A stretch of 64,000 nt of DNA, from assembly GCF_033954455.1 (NCBI RefSeq), contig NZ_CP121473.1:4140501-4204500 (forward strand). Direction: 5' to 3'. This document shows, piece after piece, positions 48,464-56,599 of this stretch (positions are counted from its first letter, which is position 1; the number at the start of each line of letters is the position of its first letter). A program made the translations under genes and the position numbers. Origin of the DNA: Thiorhodovibrio litoralis (GTDB lineage Bacteria; Pseudomonadota; Gammaproteobacteria; Chromatiales; Chromatiaceae). The notes beneath the pieces are model-generated. The model was given only the letters and a program-made list of their open reading frames with translations. It was not told where the DNA came from and searched no databases.

Positions 48464-48885
48464 AGCTGGTACTCGACGCCTCCATGGCGTTGGCCTGGAT
48501 CTTCGAGCGCGTCGATCCACAAGAAAACGCGCGAGCGGACCAGTTGTTGGAGGCGATGATCGGGCTGGAAGTCGGGGTTCCGGTGCTATGGCATACCGAG
48601 GTGGCGAATGCGTTGCTCGTGGCTGAACGACGCAATGTAGTCACTCAGGCGCAAGTCATCGACTATTTGCACCGCTTGTCACGCTTACCGATTGAGACCG
48701 ATGCCTTAACGGTGGCGAGTCGCCGGGATTTCGTGATGGCACTGGGGCGCGAGCATCGACTGTCAGCCTATGATGCCACCTATCTCGAACTGACCCTGCG
48801 GACAGGATCGGTTCTGGCTTCTTTCGACGCCAAACTCGTTGAGGCCGCGCGCCAAGCGGGAGCAAGCATCTACGATTCAGCATAA
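48460..48885 (+). CDS. VapC-type PIN ribonuclease toxin
   Basis: 141 residues. LVLDASMALAWIFE gives the first PIN Asp, VLWHTEVANALL the Glu, YDATYLELTLRTG and SFDAKLVEAA the last two Asp, so all four metal ligands are present. It should cut tRNA or rRNA; neutralised by the preceding Phd-type antitoxin. Confidence 0.9.
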   Translation: MKLVLDASMALAWIFERVDPQENARADQLLEAMIGLEVGVPVLWHTEVANALLVAERRNVVTQAQVIDYLHRLSRLPIETDALTVASRRDFVMALGREHRLSAYDATYLELTLRTGSVLASFDAKLVEAARQAGASIYDSA

Positions 48886-48900
48886 CAGCACCAGAATCAT

Positions 48901-49014
48901 GAACTGCTGGCCGATTCCATTGATGCGCTGATCAAACAGCAAAACCAGGATTTTGACCAGGCGGCCGATTAGGTGTTGACCAAGAATCGCGAGTTGTATC
49001 GACGCCTGGCCTGA
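48901..49014 (+). pseudogene. Remnant of a small antitoxin-like gene
   Basis: One frame reads ELLADSIDALIKQQNQDFDQAAD, a stop, then VLTKNRELYRRLA and a stop. The ending resembles the C-terminal helices of short RHH antitoxins. An in-frame stop and no visible start make it dead. Weak support. Confidence 0.35.
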
Positions 49015-49070
49015 TGCGTCATCTTTCGCTTGGTTGGAATGGGACATCGCGCTGATCTGGACTAATGATT

Positions 49071-49383
49071 ATGCCCGAGAACTATTTAACGACCCGTAAC
49101 GGGCGCAAAATCTTGCTCAACAAGCGAACAGAAGACGCCGCCATCACAAAAGGCGGCGCTATCCGATCCGGACGCACGCCCGCTAACCGACTCCGAATGG
49201 GCAGCAGTCAAACCAGGGTTGCACCATGGCGAGCGCCCCTTGTCGGCCGCACGCCAGGTCTCGACCACCATCTGCTTCGACGCCGACGTGCTCGCTGCAA
49301 TGGAGGCCACCGGCCCGGGCTGGCAACAGCGCATCAATGACGCCATACGCGCGCTCTTCTTCCAATCAACCCAAAACTCATAG
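49071..49383 (+). pseudogene. BrnA-like antitoxin with a one-base frameshift
   Basis: Frame one: MPENYLTTRNGRKILLNKRTEDAAITK. Frame two then reads AALSDPDARPLTDSEWAAVKPG, VSTTICFDADVLAAMEATGPG and WQQRINDAIRALF, the BrnA antitoxin C-terminus (RHH domain). One extra base near 49155 separates them. No BrnT toxin precedes it. Either a recent mutation or a read error. Confidence 0.75.
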
Positions 49384-49395
49384 CGGATTGAACCC

Positions 49396-50466
49396 TTGAC
49401 AACCACGCTGCGCCTGTTCGCGCTCAATCGTCTGGCTATCGAGCCCAGCACGGCCTGGTATCTGAACGACCTAGGCGAGCTGCGCGGCAAGCAGGAACTC
49501 TATACCCAGCAGGCACCACAGCGTCTCAAGGCCCTGCGGGAATCGGCCATGGTCGAAAGCGCGCTGTCATCGAACCGCATCGAGGGCGTCAGTGTTGATC
49601 CCCAGCGGGTGCGAGATGTCCTGGCGGCACCACGACCGATCTTCCGTGACCGGGATGAAGAAGAAGTCCGCGGCTATCGCGATGCGCTGGAGCTGATTCA
49701 CCAGCAGGCCCGCGACTTGTCAATCAGCCAGGAAACAGTCTGCCGCCTCCATGGGCTGGCACGGGGCCAGATCTGGGATGCCGGGCAGTACAAATCGAAA
49801 GACAGCGACATCATCGAGCGGTATCCTAACGGCTCAGAGCGGATACGCTTTCGCACCGTTAAGGCGTTGGACACGGAAGCAGCCATGGCGAGCCTGATCC
49901 ACGACTGGCAGTCGTGCCGCGCTGAGCGCTGGATTCCGCCACTGCTGGCCCTGGCCGCCTTTAATCTGGACTTTTTGTGCATACACCCCTTCCGCGACGG
50001 CAATGGTCGTGTCTCGCGTCTGCTATGGCTGTTGCAGAGTCTCCAACTGGGTTACGAGGTCGGTCGTTACATCAGCTTGGAACGCTTGGTGGAGCAGAAC
50101 AAGGACCGCTATTACGAAACCTTGGAGGAAAGCTCACGAGGCTGGCACACAGCAGAGCACAATCCTTGGCCCTACATCCATTATGTGCTGTCAATCATGA
50201 AGGAGGCCTACCGCGACTTCGTCGATCGGGTGGGGGAGATCAAGGCCCCGCGCGGGGAGAAGCGCGAGATGGTTCTCAACGGCATCGAGCGGCTTCTGGC
50301 TAAACCGGGCAGCGCCTGCAAAATTAGCGAGCTTGAGCAAGTCTGTCCAAGTGTCAGTCGCGACATGATCCGCCACGTCCTGCGCGAACAGCAATCCCGG
50401 GGAATCATCGCCTGCTCGGGGCGCGGCGCGGGTGCGACCTGGTCTCGCGGCGGCGTTCAGGGCTAG
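49396..50466 (+). CDS. Fic-family adenylyltransferase with inhibitory helix
   Basis: 356 residues from a TTG start. The catalytic loop HPFRDGNGRVSRLL lies near residues 197-210. An N-terminal (S/T)xxxEG motif (SSNRIEG, near 57-63) is the class II auto-inhibition helix, so activity is gated. The C-terminal 80 residues form a winged helix (LLAKPGSACKISELEQVCPSVSRDMIRHVLREQ). It transfers AMP to target proteins. Direct repeats lie just after its stop. Confidence 0.92.
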   Translation: MTTTLRLFALNRLAIEPSTAWYLNDLGELRGKQELYTQQAPQRLKALRESAMVESALSSNRIEGVSVDPQRVRDVLAAPRPIFRDRDEEEVRGYRDALELIHQQARDLSISQETVCRLHGLARGQIWDAGQYKSKDSDIIERYPNGSERIRFRTVKALDTEAAMASLIHDWQSCRAERWIPPLLALAAFNLDFLCIHPFRDGNGRVSRLLWLLQSLQLGYEVGRYISLERLVEQNKDRYYETLEESSRGWHTAEHNPWPYIHYVLSIMKEAYRDFVDRVGEIKAPRGEKREMVLNGIERLLAKPGSACKISELEQVCPSVSRDMIRHVLREQQSRGIIACSGRGAGATWSRGGVQG

Positions 50467-50505
50467 AATAAGGGTAATGAATGACCCTTGAATAAGGGTA
50501 ATGAA
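50466..50505 (+). promoter_or_regulatory. Two 16-bp direct repeats before the helicase gene
   Basis: GAATAAGGGTAATGAA occurs at 50466-50481 and 50490-50505, 24 bases apart. A CCCTT inverted unit lies between. The spacing suits a protein binding the same face of DNA, perhaps the Fic winged helix or a lost regulator. Confidence 0.55.
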
Positions 50506-50536
50506 AGGGGTAATAACCCATGGATGAGGTGCCAGG

Positions 50537-50863
50537 ATGCTTCCTTCGCTGATCGTTGATGAAGTCCGCCACGGAGTCGCGGAAACCCTGCGGGTGCAGT
50601 TTGAGCCGTCGACGGCGCTGTTCCGGGACGCGGTGCGCAGGCTGATCGAGCAGCCGAACTGGATCAAGGGGCCTTATGTGCAGCTTGGGCTGCCCTTTGT
50701 TGCTGGCACCCGCGGGCAGGATTTCTTTTCCGGCTTCCAAACCGAGCATCCGGCGCATCTGCACCAGAAGCAGGCCTGGACGCACTGCTACAGCCAAGAG
50801 CGTTCCACCCTGATCGCCACCGGTACCGGCTCGGGCAAAACCGAGTGTGAGAAGCTGCGCTGA
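50537..50863 (+). pseudogene. Large SF2 helicase, N-terminal remnant
   Basis: About 107 codons survive. LPSLIVDEVRHGVAETLR, WIKGPYVQLGLPFVAGTRG and FQTEHPAHLHQKQAW lead to Walker A ATGTGSGKTE, after which the frame breaks into ECEKLR and a stop. The start resembles large defence-type DEAD/DEAH helicases (COG1205-like). All of the core is deleted; the break joins an integrase tail. Confidence 0.75.
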
Positions 50864-51221
50864 GTATCGCGACGCTCATTGCCCAAACAGCCAATGGGTT
50901 TTCTGTCGCAAGGATGGGTCACGGATGCGCTCTTCAAGCACAGGCTTTGCTAGGGCGTGCAAGGATGTCGGCATCAGCGATTTTCGCTTTCATGATCTCC
51001 GCCATACCTGTGCCGCGTGGCTCGTTCAGGCTGGGGTTCCGCTGACCGAAGTCCGAGATGTTCTTGGCCATAGCACGATCAAGATGACCGAGCGTTACGC
51101 TCATCTTGCCCCGGAAAATATCCGTAACGCGGTGGCGGTCCTCGACCTTGAGTCACGATTTAGTCACGGTGCCAAATCGACCAAGAATGAGGACGCTCAC
51201 AAAGATGCTGTAAGTTATTGA
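50847..51221 (+). pseudogene. Tyrosine recombinase, C-terminal fragment
   Basis: 124 codons with the catalytic end FHDLRHTCAAWLVQAG, LGHSTIKMTERYAHLAPE, i.e. HxxR, H and the Tyr nucleophile. The N-terminal DNA-binding part and the first Arg are absent. Its stop is 2 bases before the att repeat at 51224, the place an integrase gene of a tRNA island normally occupies. It is the relic of another element next to the present one. Confidence 0.82.
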
Positions 51222-51223
51222 TT

Positions 51224-51237
51224 TGGCGGAGAGGGTG
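51224..51237. repeat. Left attachment repeat (attL core)
   Basis: TGGCGGAGAGGGTG is identical to the tRNA-Ser 3' end at 63079-63092, including the CCA. It marks the distal end of the integrated element. Confidence 0.85.
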
Positions 51238-51257
51238 TCCGCTGGATACCTGTCCGC

Positions 51258-51330
51258 ACCGTCTGCTACCGTCTGCTAAACCGCTGATATAAATGGGAGT
51301 CGCTGTCCTTATCGTCTGCTATTGTCTGGT
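51258..51330 (+). repeat. CGTCTGCTA repeats near the left end
   Basis: CGTCTGCTA or a close variant occurs about three times (51260-51331), some in tandem. They lie between the left att core and the integrase arm-type sites and might be accessory sites for excision. Nothing else is found in this 150-bp stretch. Confidence 0.5.
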
Positions 51331-51343
51331 GCGAGCCGATGCA

Positions 51344-51368
51344 TGTTTGTATACTGGCTTGTATACCG
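51344..51368. repeat. Left pair of TTGTATAC sites (integrase arm-type sites)
   Basis: TTGTATAC at 51347 and 51359, 12 bases apart, upstream of the integrase start. The same pair with the same spacing occurs at the opposite end (63004 and 63016), in the same orientation. Best read as integrase arm-binding sites. Confidence 0.75.
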
Positions 51369-51389
51369 ACATCAGCGGAGGGTCCAGAC

Positions 51390-52640
51390 ATGGCGGCAAT
51401 TCACAAGCTCACAGACAGGCAGGCGCAGACCGCGCGCAAGACCATCAGCGACGGCGGCAACCTGTATCTGGTTGTCGGCAAGAATGGTAGCAAGAAATGG
51501 GTCTTTCGCTACAGCTACAGCGGCAAGTCCCGCGCGAAAGGACTCGGCAGCTACCCGAGCACAACCCTGGCAGATGCGCGCGACCAGGCGGCTAAGGCGC
51601 GCGACCAGCTCAAGGCCGGCGTTGACCCGCTCGATGCTCCCGTCGACGATGCTGATGCAGAGCCGTCGGTCCCTTCCTTCACCCAGGTAGCAGCGCGCTT
51701 TATCCGTGGTCGCAAGCGGTCATGGTCTAACCCGAAGCATCGGCGTCAGTGGGTCTCGACCATGCGGACTTACGCGCGGCCAGTCATCGGCAGCAAGCCG
51801 GTCGACAGCATCACAACAGCGGATGTGCTGGCTATCCTCGAGCCGATATGGCACTCCCGCACAGAGACGGCAAAGCGGGTGCAAGGTCGGGTGGAGAATA
51901 TCCTCGACTTCGCATCGGCGCATGGGTGGCGCGATCCGCTCAACCCGGCAAGGTGGCGCGGCCATCTGGACAAGCTCTTGCCAGCGGCGGCGAAGGTGAA
52001 GCGGCAAAAGACAGGCGGCGTCACCCGGCATCACCCGGCGCTTGACCACCGAGACCTCCCGCGCTTCTATGCAGAGCTTGTGGCCACCGAGGGTCTGTCC
52101 GCGCTGGCGCTTCGCTGGCTGATCCTCACGGCCACCAGGACATCAGAGACGCTCAAAGCGACGTGGTCGGAGATAGACCTCGAGTCAGGCGTCTGGTCGA
52201 TACCTGGCGAGCGGATGAAGACCCGCGTTGACCACCGCGTCCCGCTCACAGATGAGATGCGCGCCATCCTCGACCAGCTCCCGCGCGTCGACGGCGAAGA
52301 CTGGCTATTTCCAGGCGAGCGCAAAGGCAAGCCGCTGTCGAATATGGCGCTACTGATGCAGATGCGCCGCATGGGCTACGGCGTCAAAGGCACGCGCGGA
52401 GATGCGGTTCCGCATGGCATGCGCGCGACATTCAAGACATGGTCTGGCGAAGTCTCGACCGCACCGAGAGAGATAGTCGAAGCAGCTCTTGCGCATGCGC
52501 TCGAGAGCAAGGTGGAGCAGGCTTACCAGAGAGGCGACTTGCTCGCAAAGCGGCGGCGCTTGATGGAGCAGTGGAGCGACTGGTGCACCAGGCCATCGGC
52601 TGACGTGGTCGACCTGGCAGAGCGGCGCAAGGCCGGCTGA
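51390..52640 (+). CDS. P4-like tyrosine integrase
   Basis: 416 residues from the ATG at 51390, preceded by GGAGGG; a longer 17-codon start is rejected. The N-terminus (AIHKLTDRQAQTARKTISDGGNLYLVVG) is the DUF4102 arm-binding domain. The core-binding domain is about 105-190. Catalytic residues: R in TATRTSETL, HGMRATFKTW (HxxR), H in ALAHAL and Tyr in QAYQRGD. It should recombine att sites at tRNA-Ser(CGA). Promoter overlaps the TTGTATAC pair, suggesting autoregulation. Confidence 0.93.
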   Translation: MAAIHKLTDRQAQTARKTISDGGNLYLVVGKNGSKKWVFRYSYSGKSRAKGLGSYPSTTLADARDQAAKARDQLKAGVDPLDAPVDDADAEPSVPSFTQVAARFIRGRKRSWSNPKHRRQWVSTMRTYARPVIGSKPVDSITTADVLAILEPIWHSRTETAKRVQGRVENILDFASAHGWRDPLNPARWRGHLDKLLPAAAKVKRQKTGGVTRHHPALDHRDLPRFYAELVATEGLSALALRWLILTATRTSETLKATWSEIDLESGVWSIPGERMKTRVDHRVPLTDEMRAILDQLPRVDGEDWLFPGERKGKPLSNMALLMQMRRMGYGVKGTRGDAVPHGMRATFKTWSGEVSTAPREIVEAALAHALESKVEQAYQRGDLLAKRRRLMEQWSDWCTRPSADVVDLAERRKAG

Positions 52641-52737
52641 ATTTTCAGCTCCCGAGGGTTTGCGACTGCGACTCTTGCGACTCTTGCGACACTTGGCGGC
52701 AAGTTTGGCGCGTCTGTCAGGGTATCAAGACATCCTG
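52641..52737. other. Short spacer between integrase and IS21
   Basis: Repeated GACTCTTGC units and a CTGTCAGG motif, no gene. The IS21 target site ATCCTG is at its end. Confidence 0.5.
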
Positions 52738-52864
52738 TGTTAGCGGCTGAACAAACCTGCGGATAAACGGTGAAGTCCAGCCGCCCGACAAAGCGACGCC
52801 CTCGCTGAAGGCGAAGGGTGAGCCACCGAACAGCGAGCCGCGCCCGGTGGCCGGTGAAGGTCAC

Positions 52865-53074
52865 TCAGAACGGATCATCGTTGTAGAAAGGAAACAACGG
52901 CAAGGGCAGCTGACGTTCATCGCGCAGTTGCTCCTGATAGGCCTGTTCGCGGGCCTCGGCGATAGCGAGGCCATGGATCTCATAAATTCCCTCGCAGAGC
53001 ATCTCCAACCAGTCAACGACCGCCAGCGCCTGCTCGGGCGACCAATCATAGGGAATCATCGGGGGTGGATACAT
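52865..53074 (-). CDS. Small accessory protein of IS21
   Basis: 69 residues from the ATG at 53074 with AGGAG upstream. PPPMIPYDWSPEQALAVVDWLEMLCEGIYEIHGLAIAEAREQAYQ, acidic, ending PLFPFYNDDPF. It overlaps the end of istB by 29 bases. No enzyme motif; probably belongs to the IS rather than to the host. Confidence 0.65.
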   Translation of the reverse strand: MYPPPMIPYDWSPEQALAVVDWLEMLCEGIYEIHGLAIAEAREQAYQEQLRDERQLPLPLFPFYNDDPF

Positions 53075-53870
53075 GCTCCTCTCCTGGCTGTGCTGGAGGC
53101 GTCTTTGACGCCGGCTTGGTCCGTGCCGCGCGCTGCTCACGCCGCCGCGTCGCGGACTCCTTCGCCTCCTTGAGCCGATAGGACTCCCCATCGATCTGAA
53201 TGATCTCCGCGTGATGGACCAAGCGATCGATCAGCGACACCACACAGGCGGCATTGGGAAACACCTCCCCCCACTCGGCAAAGGGGCGGTTCGTTGTCAC
53301 CAGGGTCGGATGCCTCTCATAGCGGCGTGACACCACCTCAAAGAGCAAATCCGCGTGGCGGTTGGAATACGACAGATACCCGATCTCATCGATCAGCAAC
53401 AGCTGCACGCGGGCATAGGCATTCAGGCGCGCGCGCAGCGCCCGCTCCCCGTCGGCTTCCAGCAGCGCATTGAGCATCGCCGCCGCCGACGTGCACAGCA
53501 CCGTGCGCCCGGCCAGCACCGCCTGCCGCGCCAGATTGCGCGCAATCGTCGTCTTGCCCACCCCGTTGGGGCCGATCAGCACCACATTCAGCGCCTCGGC
53601 GACAAAGCCAAGGCCCATCAACTCCTCAATCGCCGCGCGATCACAGCGCTTGGGCCAATTCCAATCGAAATCCGCCAGTGGTGTGAACCGCCCCAAGTGC
53701 GCCTGCTTCATGCGTCGCTCCAGCGAGCGCTGCGCCCGGGCCTCTTCCTCCCACTGCAACACGCTCACCAGCCAAGGCGCGTCCACCACCTCCGCCCAAT
53801 GCGCCAGCACCCCATAGAGCTTCAGCGCCTGGGCGCGTTGTTTCAGCATCTGCGGATCCTGTTCACTCAT
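53046..53870 (-). CDS. istB: IstB helper ATPase
   Basis: 274 residues. AAA+ ATPase: Walker A GPNGVGKT, Walker B LLLIDEIGYL, sensor TTNRPF. IstB forms a clamp on target DNA and activates IstA. A basic tail with Pro/Lys follows. Two bases separate it from istA. Confidence 0.93.
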   Translation of the reverse strand: MSEQDPQMLKQRAQALKLYGVLAHWAEVVDAPWLVSVLQWEEEARAQRSLERRMKQAHLGRFTPLADFDWNWPKRCDRAAIEELMGLGFVAEALNVVLIGPNGVGKTTIARNLARQAVLAGRTVLCTSAAAMLNALLEADGERALRARLNAYARVQLLLIDEIGYLSYSNRHADLLFEVVSRRYERHPTLVTTNRPFAEWGEVFPNAACVVSLIDRLVHHAEIIQIDGESYRLKEAKESATRRREQRAARTKPASKTPPAQPGEEHVSTPDDSL

Positions 53871-53872
53871 GC

Positions 53873-55372
53873 TCAGTCCTCCCGTGGCGGTTCATCATGC
53901 AACTGGTCGTAATCCCCCAGCGCCGGGGTGCGCACCACCACCTCGCGCACCCGCGCATCCGCCGGCAGGGTGACCGGAATCGGCGGCGGCTGTCCGCGCG
54001 CCTCGCGGCGGCGCTCCAGCGCCAGGCGCACCGCATTGGGATGCGGCACCTCGCGCGCCAGCGCCTCCTCGATTGCCGCTGTCAGCTCCGCCGCCCCATA
54101 GGAATCGAGCAGGCGCAGCAAAGCCGCCGTCATGCTGCCCAAGGGCTCCCCGCGTTCAGCGGCCTGGGTCAGCAGGGTCTGACTGATCGGTACCGCCTGG
54201 ATCAACCGATCCTGCCCCCGGTGCTGACGCGCGGCGCGCTTGCGCGCCACCAGCTCGGCCACATGCGCCGGGTCCTCCACCTGCGCCCCGGCATCGAAGG
54301 AGCGCGCATGAGTGGCGATCACCGCGGCCCCATCGAGCACCCGCACCTGCCCGAGCGACGCCACCACCGTGAGCGTGCGGCGCACATGAGTGTGGGGAAT
54401 GGAATAGTCGTTGCGGTCAAAGCGCACATAGGGCGTCTTCCCGACCGACACCGCCACCTGCTCTTCGGTAGGAAAGGGAACCGGCGGCAAGGCCAGCAGA
54501 TGCGGGCGTTCTTGTTCAAAAACCGCGCGCACTGACTGCGCGCGGTCCTCCGGGCACGGCCGATCCGCCGCCTGGCCCTGACACCAGGTATCAGCCTGGG
54601 CATTCAAATCCGCCAGATCACTGAAGGTGCGCGCAGCAAAGAAACTGTCGCGAATGTAGCGAATCGCCCGCTCCACGCGGCCTTTTTCATTCCCTCGCGC
54701 CACCGCGACCGGACGTGGCTCGAAGCGATAATGACCGGCCAGTTCCAACAGCGTTGGATGAAAGCGTATTGCCTCGCCCTGGCGCTCAAGCACCGCGCTT
54801 TTGAGGTTGTCATACAGCAGCACCCGCGGCACGCCGCCCCAGGCCGCGAAGGCGCCGACATGCCCGCGCAGGAAGTTGGCCATCTGGGCATCGAGAAAGA
54901 AGCGCAGAAACACCGCCCGCGAGAAGCTCAGCACCATCACAAAGGCCATCAGGGTGCGGGTGGCCCGGCCAATGGTGAGCTTGCCAAAGTGGCCCCAGTC
55001 GACTTGGGCCTGCTCACCGGGCAGGGTCTTTAAGCGCAGAAAGGCCTCGGGCTGCGGGCGTGGGCGCACATGGGCAATCAAATGGCGGAAATGATCCGGC
55101 CCGCCGCGATAGCCGCGCTCGCGCACCATGGCATAGAGCCGGCTGGCGGTGAGACGCGGATAGGTCTTGAGCGTCTCCACGACAAAGGGCAGATAGGGGT
55201 CGATGAGCGAGGGACGCGCGGCGCGCTCGACTTTGGGCAGTCCGGACTGGGACAGCACCCGATCGACGGTGGCGTGATGCACGCCGAGCTGCTGGGCGAT
55301 GGTGCCGACGCGCCAGTGCTCAGCAAGGAAGTAGCGCAGGATCTTGGCTTCGAGCTCGGAAGGGATGGTCAT
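53873..55372 (-). CDS. istA: IstA transposase
   Basis: 499 residues from the ATG at 55372 ([11 protein letters not shown]); upstream extension is rejected as it enters the accessory gene. HTH start ([20 protein letters not shown]), then DDE core with QVDWGHFG (Asp), [10 protein letters not shown] (Asp) and [14 protein letters not shown] (Glu). Intact. Confidence 0.93.
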   Translation of the reverse strand: MTIPSELEAKILRYFLAEHWRVGTIAQQLGVHHATVDRVLSQSGLPKVERAARPSLIDPYLPFVVETLKTYPRLTASRLYAMVRERGYRGGPDHFRHLIAHVRPRPQPEAFLRLKTLPGEQAQVDWGHFGKLTIGRATRTLMAFVMVLSFSRAVFLRFFLDAQMANFLRGHVGAFAAWGGVPRVLLYDNLKSAVLERQGEAIRFHPTLLELAGHYRFEPRPVAVARGNEKGRVERAIRYIRDSFFAARTFSDLADLNAQADTWCQGQAADRPCPEDRAQSVRAVFEQERPHLLALPPVPFPTEEQVAVSVGKTPYVRFDRNDYSIPHTHVRRTLTVVASLGQVRVLDGAAVIATHARSFDAGAQVEDPAHVAELVARKRAARQHRGQDRLIQAVPISQTLLTQAAERGEPLGSMTAALLRLLDSYGAAELTAAIEEALAREVPHPNAVRLALERRREARGQPPPIPVTLPADARVREVVVRTPALGDYDQLHDEPPRED

Positions 55373-55389
55373 GATGGCTCCTGTTGGCT

Positions 55390-55860
55390 TCAGGGGTCGC
55401 GGCCAGCAACGCCTGACTGCGGGCGGCGGAGAAAACCTTGGCGCAGAAGAGGCGAGCACTCACACCCGCAGCGATGACAGGGCACCTCGGGGACCTGGGC
55501 ATCATCGGCAACCGCCGCGGGATTGAGAACGGCGACCGGCTCTGCCACGGCAATCGGCGTGGGGGTGTTCTCACAGGAGCATTGATCGGATGGGCGCGGG
55601 GGTGAACCCTGATGCGTCACTTTTTCGCGCTGGCGACGGCGGTAGCGCGCTTGGCGGGCGGCATGGGTATGGCGCCCGCGACGGCTGGATTGGTAGCGTC
55701 GGGCGGCGGCACGCTGGGCGTCGTGCCGGGCACGTTGTGCGCAGGTGGGGCCGCAATAGCGGTTGCCGCGATCACAGCGACTGCAGAGTACGACCTGCTG
55801 ACGGCAACGGGCACAGAGGAACAGACGGGCACTGAGGCATGGGGCGCAATGGGCGCACAT
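55390..55860 (-). CDS. Zinc-finger accessory protein of IS21
   Basis: About 156 residues (start at 55860, MCAHCAPC). Cys-rich ([26 protein letters not shown]) followed by a strongly basic Arg-rich stretch ([19 protein letters not shown]) and a KVTHQGS motif. This is an extra protein placed before istA in some IS21 members. Likely binds DNA; role unknown. Confidence 0.65.
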   Translation of the reverse strand: MCAHCAPCLSARLFLCARCRQQVVLCSRCDRGNRYCGPTCAQRARHDAQRAAARRYQSSRRGRHTHAARQARYRRRQREKVTHQGSPPRPSDQCSCENTPTPIAVAEPVAVLNPAAVADDAQVPEVPCHRCGCECSPLLRQGFLRRPQSGVAGRDP

Positions 55861-56402
55861 CGGCGGCTCCCGCCGATGAGGGTGGATGTATTCTCCCGCC
55901 AGGCCGATACTGCCGGCGGGCCGTGCCATGCACGGTTGGGGGCGCGGTCGCGGAGAGACTGTGGTGGTCGAAGCCGCGGTCGCGCCTGTCTCAACGGCCC
56001 CAAGCCTCTACCTGCTTTTTCCGCGGTTGTCACCCCCGACGAGGGCGATGACGCGACCCTCCCGCAACACCAAGCCGCCGCGCGCGGGCGCTGCGCCGAG
56101 GAGCGCACACCGTCCAGTCGCCCTCCGGGCTCCTTCCCGGTGTGCGCTCCTCGGCCCCTGGATCTGCCTTTCCACACCAACCTGAGACTGGGGTTTGTCA
56201 CCAGCCTCGTTGGCGGTTGACTGCGCTATTCACCGGCTATAAGCGCTTTTTGAGCGCCATCTACAATCCTGTGCTGTCAGTCAACACTGACGCGAATTGA
56301 CGCCAGTCAAAAAGACTAGATGTTGCGCGTTAGCTCTAACGCGCGCACAAGATATAGTGGTTGACAACGGACGAAAGCAAGGTATTGTGGACAGCTTAGG
56401 AC

Positions 56403-56439
56403 AAAAAAAGACCGGAGGTGCTGGTAACACCATCCGGTC
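56403..56439 (-). terminator. Rho-independent terminator, minus strand
   Basis: Stem GACCGGA...TCCGGTC with an inner GGTG/CACC and a 7-base loop (56410-56439). On the minus strand it is followed by seven T (56403-56409). It ends a leftward transcript although no gene is seen to its right before the repeats, so a short RNA of about 100-150 bases is implied. Confidence 0.75.
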
Positions 56440-56554
56440 CGGTTGTCCGATAGGCTCGGACGGGCGCTTGATGCACTTGTGACCGCTCCGAGCATCCTTG
56501 CCGGAGTGATAGGCGTCTGGTCTGTTCGTTTGCGAATAACGCAATATAAGCGAC

Positions 56555-56580
56555 TATAACGGACAATAACGGACAATAGC
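56555..56580 (+). repeat. ATAACGGACA iteron-like repeats before the AlpA-like gene
   Basis: Two 10-bp units ATAACGGACA in tandem plus a partial third, in an AT-richer patch (GCAATATAAGCGACTATAAC). With the later IS removed they lie about 60 bases before the AlpA-like start. Confidence 0.6.
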
Positions 56581-56599
56581 AAGACCCTGTCCCGCCGGT

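Larger units (their letters stand above)
52738..56265 (-). mobile_element. Complete IS21-family element
   Basis: 3528 bp. Ends start TGTTAGCGG and TGTAGATGG with similar inner sequence (ATAnnCGGTGAA). A 6-bp target duplication ATCCTG flanks it (52732-52737, 56266-56271). Encodes IstA, IstB and two accessory proteins on the minus strand. Confidence 0.88.
56272..56590. other. Gene-free control region of the integrative element
   Basis: 319 bases with no gene. It holds the minus-strand terminator at 56410 and the ATAACGGACA repeats at 56556. In the element before insertions this region lay directly upstream of the AlpA-like gene. It is the best candidate for operator and replication-origin functions. 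Confidence 0.6.

Noticed and set aside
55612-56220. 202-codon plus-strand frame in IS21
   Set aside because: Overlaps the Cys-rich accessory gene on the other strand and is Ala/Gly/Arg-biased.
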